In this document: positions 28,931-36,461 of the stretch, one piece after another
How the letters are laid out: each line of letters begins with the position of its first letter
How positions within the stretch are numbered: position 1 is the stretch's first letter
Origin: Mucilaginibacter saanensis
GTDB lineage: Bacteria; Bacteroidota; Bacteroidia; Sphingobacteriales; Sphingobacteriaceae
DNA length: 64,000 nucleotides
Assembly (NCBI RefSeq): GCF_014200575.1
Contig: NZ_JACHBZ010000013.1
Location: forward strand, 62,001-126,000
Reading direction: 5' to 3'
The notes under the pieces: generated by a model
The model's database searches: none
Told to the model about the DNA's origin: nothing
What the model saw: the letters and a program-made list of their open reading frames with translations, nothing else
Program-made: the position numbers and the translations under genes

Positions 28931-28984
28931 GTTTTAAACTTTTATTGGGGCGGCTGGTGAGCTGTCCCAATAAAAGTTTAAAAC
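28931..28984. repeat. Perfect 19-base inverted repeat before the glycosyltransferase gene
   Basis: Arms 28931-28949 (GTTTTAAACTTTTATTGGG) and 28966-28984 are exact complements around a 16-base loop. Neither side has a T-tract of the usual terminator type. On the minus-strand transcript the hairpin would stand 12 bases before the ATG at 28918. Confidence 0.9.
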
Positions 28985-29151
28985 GTAGGTTTTTATAGTT
29001 TTAAATGCGGGGGTCAAGTTAGCAAAGAAAACGACTTGTTGTAAAATGATTTATTTTAGATGATTATTGAGCTTTGAGATATGCAGAAAGATCAGCGCCC
29101 CCTTCCCTACTGCCATAGTCACATTAATCTTATATACTCCGATGATCTGTT

Positions 29152-30006
29152 TTAAAAAGGTTCCTGTTTAAAACGCTCCAGCAGATTTTTAACATCCATT
29201 TTGGCATCCAAATCTTCCGCATCGGTCTTATCATCCTCGTCAGTATCGGTTTTAAAATCATCAGAATTGTACTTGAATATTTTCCAGGTGCCTTCCTGGT
29301 ATTCCAACGCGGTGAGGCTCTCTACCCAATCGCCCGAGTTCAGATACAGTACAGAACCTGTTTGATCGGTATTTGATATCTTCCTGATCTCGGCATGATG
29401 TATGTGTCCGCAAATAACGTACTGGTAATCCTTGTCAACAGCTAAGTCGGCGGCGGTTTGTTCAAACTGGTTAATAAACTTCACCGCTTCTTTAAACCTG
29501 GCCTTCACCTTTTGCGAGAAACTCATTTTTTGCCTGCCAAAAGCAGTTAGCAGCCAATTGGTAAGGCTATTGATCAGGATAAGGGTATCATACCCTACCG
29601 CGCCCAGTTTGGCCAGCCATTTGGAGTGTTGCATGGTTACGTCAAATATATCGCCATGAAATATCCAGGCTCTTTTACCATCAATATTTAAAACAACCTT
29701 GTTTAACAATTGAAACGAGCCGAGGTTAAAGTCGGTAAATTTGCGCAGCATTTCGTCATGGTTGCCCGTTAAATAGTGTACCGGTATGCCATCTGTTACA
29801 AACTTAAGTATGCGGCGCACTACTTTCATGTGAGCCTCGGGCCAGTATGATTTACTGAACTGCCATATATCAATAATATCGCCGTTAAGAATAAGCATTT
29901 TAGGTTTAATGCTCTTTAAATATTTAAGCAGTTCTTTGGCATGGCAACCATAAGTACCCAGGTGCACGTCAGATATTACTACGATATCAACTTCACGTTT
30001 CGACAT
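29152..30006 (-). CDS. UDP-2,3-diacylglucosamine diphosphatase-like metallophosphoesterase
   Basis: A 284-residue calcineurin-type phosphoesterase. The metal-binding motifs are in order: DVHLG (residues 12-16), GDIIDIW (about 41-47), GNHDE (about 81-85), HGD (about 117-119) and GHIHHAEI (about 198-205). The DIW and HIHHAE context is that of LpxH, which releases lipid X from UDP-2,3-diacylglucosamine in lipid A synthesis. The C-terminus adds an acidic stretch (DDFKTDTDEDDKTDAEDLD). Its MurG-like neighbour agrees with a glycolipid role. A general UDP-sugar phosphoesterase is the alternative. Confidence 0.85.
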   Translation of the reverse strand: MSKREVDIVVISDVHLGTYGCHAKELLKYLKSIKPKMLILNGDIIDIWQFSKSYWPEAHMKVVRRILKFVTDGIPVHYLTGNHDEMLRKFTDFNLGSFQLLNKVVLNIDGKRAWIFHGDIFDVTMQHSKWLAKLGAVGYDTLILINSLTNWLLTAFGRQKMSFSQKVKARFKEAVKFINQFEQTAADLAVDKDYQYVICGHIHHAEIRKISNTDQTGSVLYLNSGDWVESLTALEYQEGTWKIFKYNSDDFKTDTDEDDKTDAEDLDAKMDVKNLLERFKQEPF

Positions 30007-30081
30007 TAAAGTTTGGGGGTTATTTTTTCATCCGGCAAATAATACCGGTTAATATTTATAATGGAATGGTTTAACAAACGA

Positions 30082-30192
30082 TTACTCGTCGTCTTCGTCT
30101 TCATTAACATTCAGTTCATAAGGGCTGATATAAAAGGCGCCTACTAACACCAGCAGCCCCATAACAACCAGATACGCATATTCAAAATTCAT
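30082..30192 (-). CDS. Small single-helix membrane protein with acidic tail
   Basis: A 36-codon reading frame starting ATG at 30192 and ending TAA at 30082. It encodes a short N-terminus, one hydrophobic helix (about residues 8-22, LVVMGLLVLVGAFYI) and a strongly acidic C-terminus (ELNVNEDEDDE). The composition is that of a real small membrane protein and not of random translation. It lies alone between the DinB and phosphoesterase genes on the same strand. No family was recognised and no strong promoter was seen. Confidence 0.5.
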   Translation of the reverse strand: MNFEYAYLVVMGLLVLVGAFYISPYELNVNEDEDDE

Positions 30193-30265
30193 CACAAAAT
30201 GATTTTAACAAATGTCCGAAAACTAAATTATCTTACTGTTAAGACTCTGTTAAATGTAAAAGGTT

Positions 30266-30784
30266 TCACGCAGCGCGAAATTTTCCTTTTATCCGCTCCA
30301 ATTGTTTTAAATGATGCTGCAAATGTATCCGGGTAAATTTAAACCATTGTTTGGCATTAAGCATACCTAAACGCCTATGTTTATAACGCACATCGGCAGG
30401 GGCATTGGCAACAAGAGGCAAAATGTCTTCAACCCGCTTGCGGCATTTGATGATTAAATTACGGGCATCTTCCTTACTAATCTTCTCTGCAGCCGTACTT
30501 TCAGGAGCTTTGGTTTTTACCGGCAGCAAGCATCCGAACAACAACACAAAGTGCCCCTCCAAGGTTAACCCATCGGTGGTGGGCGGACAATTACTATGCG
30601 AACAACGCTCCAATGCTATTAAGGCGCCCAGGGTAGCCTTGGCTACGTGACTATAAACCTCGGCAAAGGACCAGCAACCAGCCATCGGGGTTTCGGTAAA
30701 TAATTCATCGGGAATAGTGTTTAACTGTTCGCGGTAATTGTTGAGTGCCACTTCGATAGCCCTGTATTCCTTTGCAATGTTCAT
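30266..30784 (-). CDS. DinB-family protein
   Basis: A 172-residue four-helix-bundle protein of the DinB/YfiT superfamily, with the metal-site region CWSFAEVYSHVAKATLGAL near residue 32-50 and RIHLQHHLKQLERIKG near the C-terminus supplying the two further histidines. Members are metal-dependent thiol transferases or hydrolases, often of unknown substrate. The start overlaps the stop of the HAD gene by four bases. Confidence 0.82.
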   Translation of the reverse strand: MNIAKEYRAIEVALNNYREQLNTIPDELFTETPMAGCWSFAEVYSHVAKATLGALIALERCSHSNCPPTTDGLTLEGHFVLLFGCLLPVKTKAPESTAAEKISKEDARNLIIKCRKRVEDILPLVANAPADVRYKHRRLGMLNAKQWFKFTRIHLQHHLKQLERIKGKFRAA

Positions 30785-31476
30785 AACATTAAAGTTAGCT
30801 CTTTTAGGTGAGTAATCTGTACCGGCACATCATTGGGTTGCGGGGCATTAAACGGATTAAAATAAATGGCGTCTATCCCAAAGTGAAGTGCGCCATAAAC
30901 ATCGGCCTCCAGGCTATCGCCTATCATTACACTCTCGTATTTTGCAGCACCGGCCAGGTTAAGAGCATATTCAAATATGGCTTTATCGGGTTTATTAACG
31001 CCAGCATCTTCAGATACGATGATGTGCTGAAAGTAACCAGCCAGGTTGGAGCCAGCTATTTTTAATTGCTGCGATTCCTTAAAACCATTTGAAATTAAAT
31101 GCAGCGTGTATTTCTGCTGCAGGTATTGCAGCGTTTCGTGCGCATGGGGGAAAAGGTTGGTTTTGGTAGGGCAAAGCTTTACATAAGCATCCTCAAAATC
31201 GGCCGGGATGGTATCCGGATGCAGACCAAGCTCTATAAATGTTTTTTTAAAACGAGCCTCCCTCAATTCGTCTTTCGAAATCTCGCCAAGGTGATACTGT
31301 GCCCAAAGCTGGTGATTATGGCGGGTATAAGTTTCAATGAACAGATTGGCCGATGTTAACCCAATAGCATTTAATTGATGAACATGATAAAGTTCATGCA
31401 GGGTTTCCTCGGCATTTTTATCAAAATCCCAGATGGTATGGTCAAGATCAAAAAAGATGTGTTTGTATTGTTTCAT
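30781..31476 (-). CDS. HAD hydrolase, YjjG-type pyrimidine nucleotidase
   Basis: A HAD-superfamily phosphatase, 231 residues from the chosen start. Motif I is FFDLDHTIWDF with the nucleophile Asp, motif II is the Ser in LHLISNGF, and motif III/IV is NKPD then IGDSLEADVYGA. YjjG dephosphorylates non-canonical pyrimidine nucleotides such as 5-fluoro-dUMP. A longer frame to 31506 was rejected because those codons consist of a TTTCGGATGTTC-type word repeat found elsewhere between genes, while the ATG at 31476 gives the family N-terminus. Its neighbour upp also handles pyrimidines. Confidence 0.88.
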   Translation of the reverse strand: MKQYKHIFFDLDHTIWDFDKNAEETLHELYHVHQLNAIGLTSANLFIETYTRHNHQLWAQYHLGEISKDELREARFKKTFIELGLHPDTIPADFEDAYVKLCPTKTNLFPHAHETLQYLQQKYTLHLISNGFKESQQLKIAGSNLAGYFQHIIVSEDAGVNKPDKAIFEYALNLAGAAKYESVMIGDSLEADVYGALHFGIDAIYFNPFNAPQPNDVPVQITHLKELTLML

Positions 31477-31477
31477 T

Positions 31478-31606
31478 TCGGATGTTCTGTTCGGAGTTGT
31501 TTCCATTTATTTTTCAATTAAAAACTCAACAGCTCCTCAAAAAATAAATCCAAAATTAAACTATTCGCAAAGCAAATCCGAAATCAAACTTCCGAAATTC
31601 CGAAAT
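31478..31606. repeat. Degenerate CCGAAATC word repeat
   Basis: Variants of ATCCGAAATC and TTCCGAAATTCCG, and a TTTCGGATGTTC at the left end, fill the gap between the HAD gene and upp. The words equal those at 8500-8530. Confidence 0.6.
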
Positions 31607-31609
31607 CAC

Positions 31610-32254
31610 TCAGGCCTTTTCGCCAAAAGCCAGGTCACCGGCATCGCCCAGGCCGGGTACAATGTAGGCCTTGCTGGTCATTTCGTCGTCAATGGCACAA
31701 AACCATAGTTTTGCCTTGGGCAGGTTTGCACGCACATGGGCCACACCTTCGGTACTGGCAATTACGGCAGCAATGTGCAGTTCCTTAATCTGGTATTGCG
31801 CCATCAGCTCCTTGCAAACCACTACAACGCTTTGCCCGGTGGCCAGCATAGTATCGCACAAAATAAATATTTTATCGTCAAGGTTGGGGGTAGATATATG
31901 ATCAACCTGTATCACGAAACTGCCATTGCGCTTTACCTTACGGTAAGCCGTAATAAATGCAGAAGCCGATTGATCAAAATAATTCATAAACCCCTGATGA
32001 AAAGGCAAACCAGCACGCAGAATAGTTCCTAACACGGGCTCATCTGCGGGTATATTTACATTGGCGGTGCCCAGGGATGTTTGCACTTCCTTAACGTCGT
32101 ACCTAAGGGTTTTACTGATTTCATAAGCCAGTATCTGCCCCAGCTTTTCCTGATTGCATTTAAAACGCGCTTTATCCTGCTGAATATCCGTATCCCGCAG
32201 TTCGGCCAGAAACTGATTGGCAATGGTATTGGTTTTATTGAGGATAAAAATCAT
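31610..32254 (-). CDS. upp: Uracil phosphoribosyltransferase
   Basis: A 214-residue enzyme that makes UMP from uracil and PRPP for pyrimidine salvage. The PRPP loop FILCDTMLATGQS lies at about residues 129-141, and the C-terminal uracil-binding segment PGLGDAGDLAFG is intact. The N-terminal half has the family's RAGLPFHQGFMNYF. A TAnnTTTG element about 50 bases upstream is divergent from the GNAT promoter. Confidence 0.95.
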   Translation of the reverse strand: MIFILNKTNTIANQFLAELRDTDIQQDKARFKCNQEKLGQILAYEISKTLRYDVKEVQTSLGTANVNIPADEPVLGTILRAGLPFHQGFMNYFDQSASAFITAYRKVKRNGSFVIQVDHISTPNLDDKIFILCDTMLATGQSVVVVCKELMAQYQIKELHIAAVIASTEGVAHVRANLPKAKLWFCAIDDEMTSKAYIVPGLGDAGDLAFGEKA

Positions 32255-32302
32255 ACTTAAAATTAATGCTTTTAAATGGTAATATCATTACTTATTAATA
32301 TT

Positions 32303-32310
32303 CAAAACTA
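32303..32310 (-). promoter_or_regulatory. Candidate -7 element of upp
   Basis: TAGTTTTG on the minus strand matches TAnnTTTG and predicts a leader of about 43 bases. Confidence 0.5.
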
Positions 32311-32339
32311 TGTCATTTTGTTTGCAGTAAAAAAATCAA

Positions 32340-32371
32340 TTTGAATATATGTAGTTAACTACGTATACTTG
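32340..32371 (+). promoter_or_regulatory. Promoter of the GNAT/MarR operon
   Basis: TTTG (32340-32343), a 20-base spacer and TATACTTG (32364-32371, one mismatch to TAnnTTTG) form a near-consensus Bacteroidota promoter 17 bases before the ATG at 32389. Confidence 0.65.
32351..32362. promoter_or_regulatory. Probable MarR operator GTAGTTAACTAC
   Basis: A perfect 12-base palindrome lies wholly inside the spacer between the -33 and -7 elements. Its TAGTTAACTA core is of the kind bound by MarR-family dimers. The regulator gene is the second gene of the operon, which suggests autorepression. Confidence 0.65.
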
Positions 32372-32388
32372 TACATAAATTTATTATC

Positions 32389-32886
32389 ATGAGTACAATT
32401 ACTGTTATTACGCCCTTAAATAATGATTATTGCGAACAGATTATTGATGTTATTTTACCCATTCAGCAAATTGAATTCGGTGTTCCCATTACTTTACAGG
32501 ACCAGCCCGACCTGTTGGATATTGAAACAAACTATCATAAAACCGGTGGCCATTTCTGGGGTGCCAAACATCATGACCTGTTGGTAGGTACCATAGCGCT
32601 GATAGGTTTTGACCGTAATGCCGGCGCTATCCGTAAAATGTTTGTGCGTAAAGAATACCGGGGTAAGGAGTTAGGTGTAGCACAATCGCTGCTTAATGAA
32701 CTTATTGACTATTGCCGGCAAAAACAAATTACCGATGTGTACTTAGGCACTGTTGACGTGCTGAAAGCCGCTCACCGTTTTTATGAGCGTAACGGCTTTA
32801 CCCGGCTGGCCAAAGCAGGTCTGCCCAAATCATTTCCGGTGATGAGTGCCGATACTGTTTTTTATCAATTACATTTGGGCAATTAA
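32389..32886 (+). CDS. GNAT-family N-acetyltransferase
   Basis: A 165-residue acetyltransferase. The acetyl-CoA binding motif A reads FVRKEYRGKELGVAQSLL (about residues 84-101), followed by the AHRFYERNGF segment of motif B. The substrate is unknown. It forms a two-gene operon with a MarR regulator 14 bases downstream; in other bacteria MarR and GNAT domains are also found fused in one protein, which supports a functional pair, for example detoxification of a small molecule sensed by the regulator. Confidence 0.88.
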   Translation: MSTITVITPLNNDYCEQIIDVILPIQQIEFGVPITLQDQPDLLDIETNYHKTGGHFWGAKHHDLLVGTIALIGFDRNAGAIRKMFVRKEYRGKELGVAQSLLNELIDYCRQKQITDVYLGTVDVLKAAHRFYERNGFTRLAKAGLPKSFPVMSADTVFYQLHLGN

Positions 32887-32900
32887 CCGCAGGTTTACAG

Positions 32901-33380
32901 ATGAATGTTATTGACGAATCGGGTATTTTAGCCATCGCGACAAGGTTACAGCGCCTTAGCGAGCAGCTACGTAAGGATGGCACGCTGATATATAAAGCCC
33001 ATGGTCTTGATTTTGAGCCCAAGTGGTTCCCGGTTATCTATACCCTGCATTTGCGGCCGGTTTTAAGTGTGGTTGAAATTGCCAATGAAATAGGCTACAC
33101 CCACCCTTCAACCATTAGTCTTTTAAAAGAGCTTGAAAAAGAAAAGCTGATACGTTCCAAACGTGACAAGGCCGACGAAAGAAAACGGTTGATTCAATTG
33201 ACCGCTAAAGGTCAGGAACTTATTGGACGCATGCAGCCGGTTTGGGAAATTATAATAGCCACCTTAACAGAAGTAACTAATACCCAAAATAACCTGATGC
33301 TGGCCATAGGCGAAGTGGAAGAACAAATGAAACAGCTCAGTTTTTTTGAGCGGGCCAAACGCATAGGCCAAACAGATTAA
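32901..33380 (+). CDS. MarR-family transcriptional regulator
   Basis: A 159-residue winged-helix regulator. The recognition region is IANEIGYTHPSTISLLKELEKEKLI (about residues 55-79) and the wing carries SKRDKADERKRLIQLTAKGQEL. Both ends are helical, as in MarR dimers. It probably represses its own operon through the palindrome at 32351-32362 and is released by a ligand related to the GNAT substrate; this is inferred from position. Confidence 0.88.
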   Translation: MNVIDESGILAIATRLQRLSEQLRKDGTLIYKAHGLDFEPKWFPVIYTLHLRPVLSVVEIANEIGYTHPSTISLLKELEKEKLIRSKRDKADERKRLIQLTAKGQELIGRMQPVWEIIIATLTEVTNTQNNLMLAIGEVEEQMKQLSFFERAKRIGQTD

Positions 33381-33434
33381 AGTAAAGCAGGTGATACTTG
33401 TTGCAGATTAATATTTACACGGGTAAAACACTGT

Positions 33435-33450
33435 TGACATACGGTTGTCA
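33435..33450. promoter_or_regulatory. Inverted repeat TGACA-N6-TGTCA upstream of uvrB
   Basis: A five-base perfect inverted repeat with a six-base spacer lies about 65 bases before the uvrB ATG. As uvrB is an SOS gene in many bacteria, a damage-response operator is one possibility, but no Bacteroidota consensus could be checked. Confidence 0.25.
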
Positions 33451-33515
33451 TTATCATGTACTTATTTTGATTTGCAAACCCCATTGTTGGATTATTTGTA
33501 TTTTTACATTATACC

Positions 33516-35540
33516 ATGGATTTTACTTTAACCTCTCAATACTCACCCACCGGCGACCAGCCTGAAGCCATTAGGCAACTGGTTGAAGGTGTAAACAATG
33601 GCGATCCTTTTCAAACCCTGCTGGGCGTAACCGGTTCGGGCAAAACATTCTCGGTTGCCAATGTAATACAACAAACACAAAAGCCTACGCTGATACTAAG
33701 CCACAATAAAACACTGGCAGCACAGCTTTATGGCGAGTTTAAGCAGTTTTTTCCGGAAAACGCAGTAAACTACTTTGTGTCATACTATGATTATTACCAG
33801 CCCGAGGCCTTTATACCTACCACCAACACCTATATTGAAAAGGATCTGCAGATAAACGAGGAAATTGAAAAACTACGTTTACGCACCACATCAGCGCTCA
33901 TGTCTGGTCGTAGGGATGTTATTGTGGTATCGTCTATATCATGTATTTACGGTATGGGTAACCCGGATGACTTTGCCGATTCAGTTTTTAAATTTGCCGT
34001 TGGTACGCGTATTAGCCGCAACGCATTTCTGCATCGTTTGGTTGAAATATTGTATGCCCGCACCACCGCCGATTTTAAACGCGGAACATTCAGGGTTAAG
34101 GGTGATACGGTTGATATTTTTCCGGCCTATCTTGATTATGCTTACCGCATCTCCTTTTTTGGCGATGATATTGAAGAACTGAGCAGTTTTGACGTAAGCA
34201 CCGGCAAAACAGTTGAAAAAATGACCCACATGGTGGTATATCCCGCCAACCTTTATGTAGCACCACGCGAGCGTTTCGTACAATCTATCTGGGCCATACA
34301 GGAAGAACTGGAAACCCGCAAGAAACAGTTTATTGGTGACGGCCGTTTCCTGGAAGCAAAACGGCTGGAAGAAAGGGTTAATTACGATCTGGAAATGATA
34401 CGCGAATTGGGTTACTGCTCAGGTATCGAAAACTATTCACGCTTTTTTGATGGTCGGCTGCCCGGGGCACGCCCCTTTTGCCTGCTTGATTATTTCCCTA
34501 AAGATTACCTCATGGTGATTGATGAAAGCCACGTAACCGTTCCGCAGATCAGGGCGATGTATGGCGGCGACAGATCGCGTAAAATGTCATTGGTTGATTA
34601 TGGTTTTCGCCTGCCAGCCGCTTTGGATAACCGCCCGCTTAATTTTCAGGAGTTTGAAGGGCTTGCACCACAAACCATATATGTAAGTGCTACCCCTGGC
34701 GATTTTGAGCTGGAAAAATCCGAAGGCGTAGTTGTTCAGCAGGTGATACGCCCTACCGGTTTGCTTGATCCCATTATCGAAATACGTCCGGTAATAAACC
34801 AGGTTGATGACCTGCTTGACGAGGTGGATAAGGTTATAAAAATGGGCGACCGCATATTGGTTACCACCCTTACCAAACGCATGGCCGAAGAATTGGCAAA
34901 ATACATGGACCGGCTGGGTATTAAATGCCGCTATATCCACTCTGAAGTAAAAACCCTGCAAAGGGTGGAAATTTTAAGAGGTTTGCGCCTCGGCGAGTTT
35001 GATGTGCTGATAGGGATAAACCTGCTACGCGAGGGATTGGATTTACCAGAGGTATCATTAGTAGCCATTTTAGATGCCGATAAAGAGGGCTTTCTGCGTT
35101 CGGAACGGTCACTCATACAAACCATTGGCCGTGCTGCCCGTAATGATAGGGGCCGCGTTATTATGTATGCCGATAAAATAACCGACTCCATGCAAATAAC
35201 CATGGACGAAACCAACCGCCGCCGTGATATACAGATGGCCTATAACACCAAACATGGCATAACACCTACCACTGTAGGCAAAAGCCGTGAGGAAATTATG
35301 GAACAAACATCGGTTGTTGACTTTAAAGGCGGCGTACAGCAAGCCTACGTAGAAGCAGATGTAGTATCATTGGCTGCCGACCCTATTGTACAGTACATGA
35401 CCAAGGCCGATCTGAAAAAATCCATTGAGAACACTAAAAAGGAAATGCTTGCCGCCGCCAAAAACATGGACTTTTTACAGGCCGCCAAACTACGCGACGA
35501 GATGTTTGCGCTTGAAAAAATGATGGAGGAGAAGTTTTAA
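33516..35540 (+). CDS. uvrB: Excinuclease ABC subunit B
   Basis: The 674-residue damage-verification subunit of nucleotide excision repair. Walker A is GVTGSGKT at residues 37-44, the beta-hairpin region YYDYYQPEAFIPTTNTYIEKD follows near 90-110, helicase motif II is DESH near 340, and motif VI QTIGRAARN lies near 530. The C-terminal UVR domain (about 635-670) that contacts UvrC is complete. Single gene on the plus strand. Confidence 0.97.
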   Translation: MDFTLTSQYSPTGDQPEAIRQLVEGVNNGDPFQTLLGVTGSGKTFSVANVIQQTQKPTLILSHNKTLAAQLYGEFKQFFPENAVNYFVSYYDYYQPEAFIPTTNTYIEKDLQINEEIEKLRLRTTSALMSGRRDVIVVSSISCIYGMGNPDDFADSVFKFAVGTRISRNAFLHRLVEILYARTTADFKRGTFRVKGDTVDIFPAYLDYAYRISFFGDDIEELSSFDVSTGKTVEKMTHMVVYPANLYVAPRERFVQSIWAIQEELETRKKQFIGDGRFLEAKRLEERVNYDLEMIRELGYCSGIENYSRFFDGRLPGARPFCLLDYFPKDYLMVIDESHVTVPQIRAMYGGDRSRKMSLVDYGFRLPAALDNRPLNFQEFEGLAPQTIYVSATPGDFELEKSEGVVVQQVIRPTGLLDPIIEIRPVINQVDDLLDEVDKVIKMGDRILVTTLTKRMAEELAKYMDRLGIKCRYIHSEVKTLQRVEILRGLRLGEFDVLIGINLLREGLDLPEVSLVAILDADKEGFLRSERSLIQTIGRAARNDRGRVIMYADKITDSMQITMDETNRRRDIQMAYNTKHGITPTTVGKSREEIMEQTSVVDFKGGVQQAYVEADVVSLAADPIVQYMTKADLKKSIENTKKEMLAAAKNMDFLQAAKLRDEMFALEKMMEEKF

Positions 35541-35577
35541 GATGTGCAAATGTGTAGGTGTGCGAATGTGCAGATTA
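35541..35577. repeat. GTGCAAATGTG word repeat after uvrB
   Basis: Three to four variants of GATGTGCAAATGTG follow the uvrB stop directly. Another member of the degenerate intergenic repeats in this window. Confidence 0.5.
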
Positions 35578-35676
35578 AGTATATTCAATTTGTATTCGGT
35601 ATAAGACAGGTTATATTCAACCTAATGTCAAAAAATGCATTAACATCATATTAAAACAATTTTAACGTTATATGCT

Positions 35677-35684
35677 TATATTTG
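35677..35684 (+). promoter_or_regulatory. Candidate -7 element of the DUF4834 gene
   Basis: TATATTTG matches TAnnTTTG exactly, 18 bases before the ATG at 35703. Confidence 0.55.
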
Positions 35685-35702
35685 TAGGCTAAAATCAATG
35701 AG

Positions 35703-35954
35703 ATGATGCTAATTCGTTTTTTACTCATATCAATTTGCATATTATACATTATACGCAGTTTAATGCGCTACCTCATACCCGTACTTTTTGAAAGTGTGGT
35801 AAACAAAGCGCAACAGCAGCAGCAATATCAGCAGCAGCAACGCCAGGCAAGAAAGCCGGAAGGAGCCATTAAGGTTGACTATATACCGCAAGGTAAAAAG
35901 AGCAGCGTACCTGACTCCGAAGGGGAGTTTGTTGATTATGAGGAAGTAAAGTAA
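35703..35954 (+). CDS. DUF4834 small membrane protein
   Basis: An 83-residue protein with one N-terminal membrane helix (about residues 3-21), then a glutamine-rich stretch (QQQQQYQQQQRQ, residues 37-48, a CAG/CAA run in the DNA) and an acidic end (DSEGEFVDYEEVK). It matches DUF4834 of Bacteroidota, of unknown function. A second ATG follows immediately and could be the start. It is followed six bases later by another small membrane protein gene. Confidence 0.78.
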   Translation: MMLIRFLLISICILYIIRSLMRYLIPVLFESVVNKAQQQQQYQQQQRQARKPEGAIKVDYIPQGKKSSVPDSEGEFVDYEEVK

Positions 35955-35960
35955 TTTAAT

Positions 35961-36257
35961 ATGCTGCCAGACGAGGTTTATAAAAGAAGACCCAACCATA
36001 ACAACACGCCCGAATCCATCATTCTTATTGTTGCCAACTACATTGTGTTTGCTGTAGCAATGCAGCTATTTGCAGCCTGCACAAAAATCAATTCATTTTT
36101 CTGGGTTACTTTGGCAGCACTTGCCCTCTATAACTTTTTTAATATCCGCAAATACCGCGCTGACTATGGCAAAGCACAGATTATAGCCTACGTGATCAGT
36201 ATTGCCGGTATGTTTTTGTTGTTTTTCCTGTTGCGCAGCCGCGAGCTGTCCTGCTAA
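35961..36257 (+). CDS. Small three-helix membrane protein
   Basis: A 98-residue protein with three hydrophobic segments (about residues 20-40, 45-62 and 74-92) and a basic N-terminus (VYKRRPNHNN). No family was recognised with confidence. It directly follows the DUF4834 gene and is probably transcribed with it. Confidence 0.7.
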   Translation: MLPDEVYKRRPNHNNTPESIILIVANYIVFAVAMQLFAACTKINSFFWVTLAALALYNFFNIRKYRADYGKAQIIAYVISIAGMFLLFFLLRSRELSC

Positions 36258-36421
36258 TAAAAAGAACCAGGCAATCAGAACTACTATTTCTTTCCTGCAT
36301 AACCAACATTCCCGGCCGCGCTATATCAGGATTTAGCGGCATTCAATTAACCTTTTTACAGGGCTTTTACCTTAATTCTTATATCTTAATTACTGTTTAG
36401 CTTAATTCTCATTCAAATTTC

Positions 36422-36429
36422 TATTTTTG
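36422..36429 (+). promoter_or_regulatory. Candidate -7 element of the YfhO gene
   Basis: TATTTTTG matches TAnnTTTG, 32 bases before the ATG at 36462. The remainder of the 200-base gap shows nothing else. Confidence 0.5.
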
Positions 36430-36461
36430 AGGAATATAATTATCCATTTCAAAAAACTTAA

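Noticed and set aside
28919..29151. Hairpin at 28931-28984 as terminator of the phosphoesterase gene
   Set aside because: It lies over 160 bases after that stop and lacks a T-tract on the minus strand.
35817..35850. CAG/CAA run as a microsatellite or phase-variable repeat
   Set aside because: It encodes the Gln-rich stretch of the DUF4834 protein with mixed codons; units of three bases would not shift the frame.
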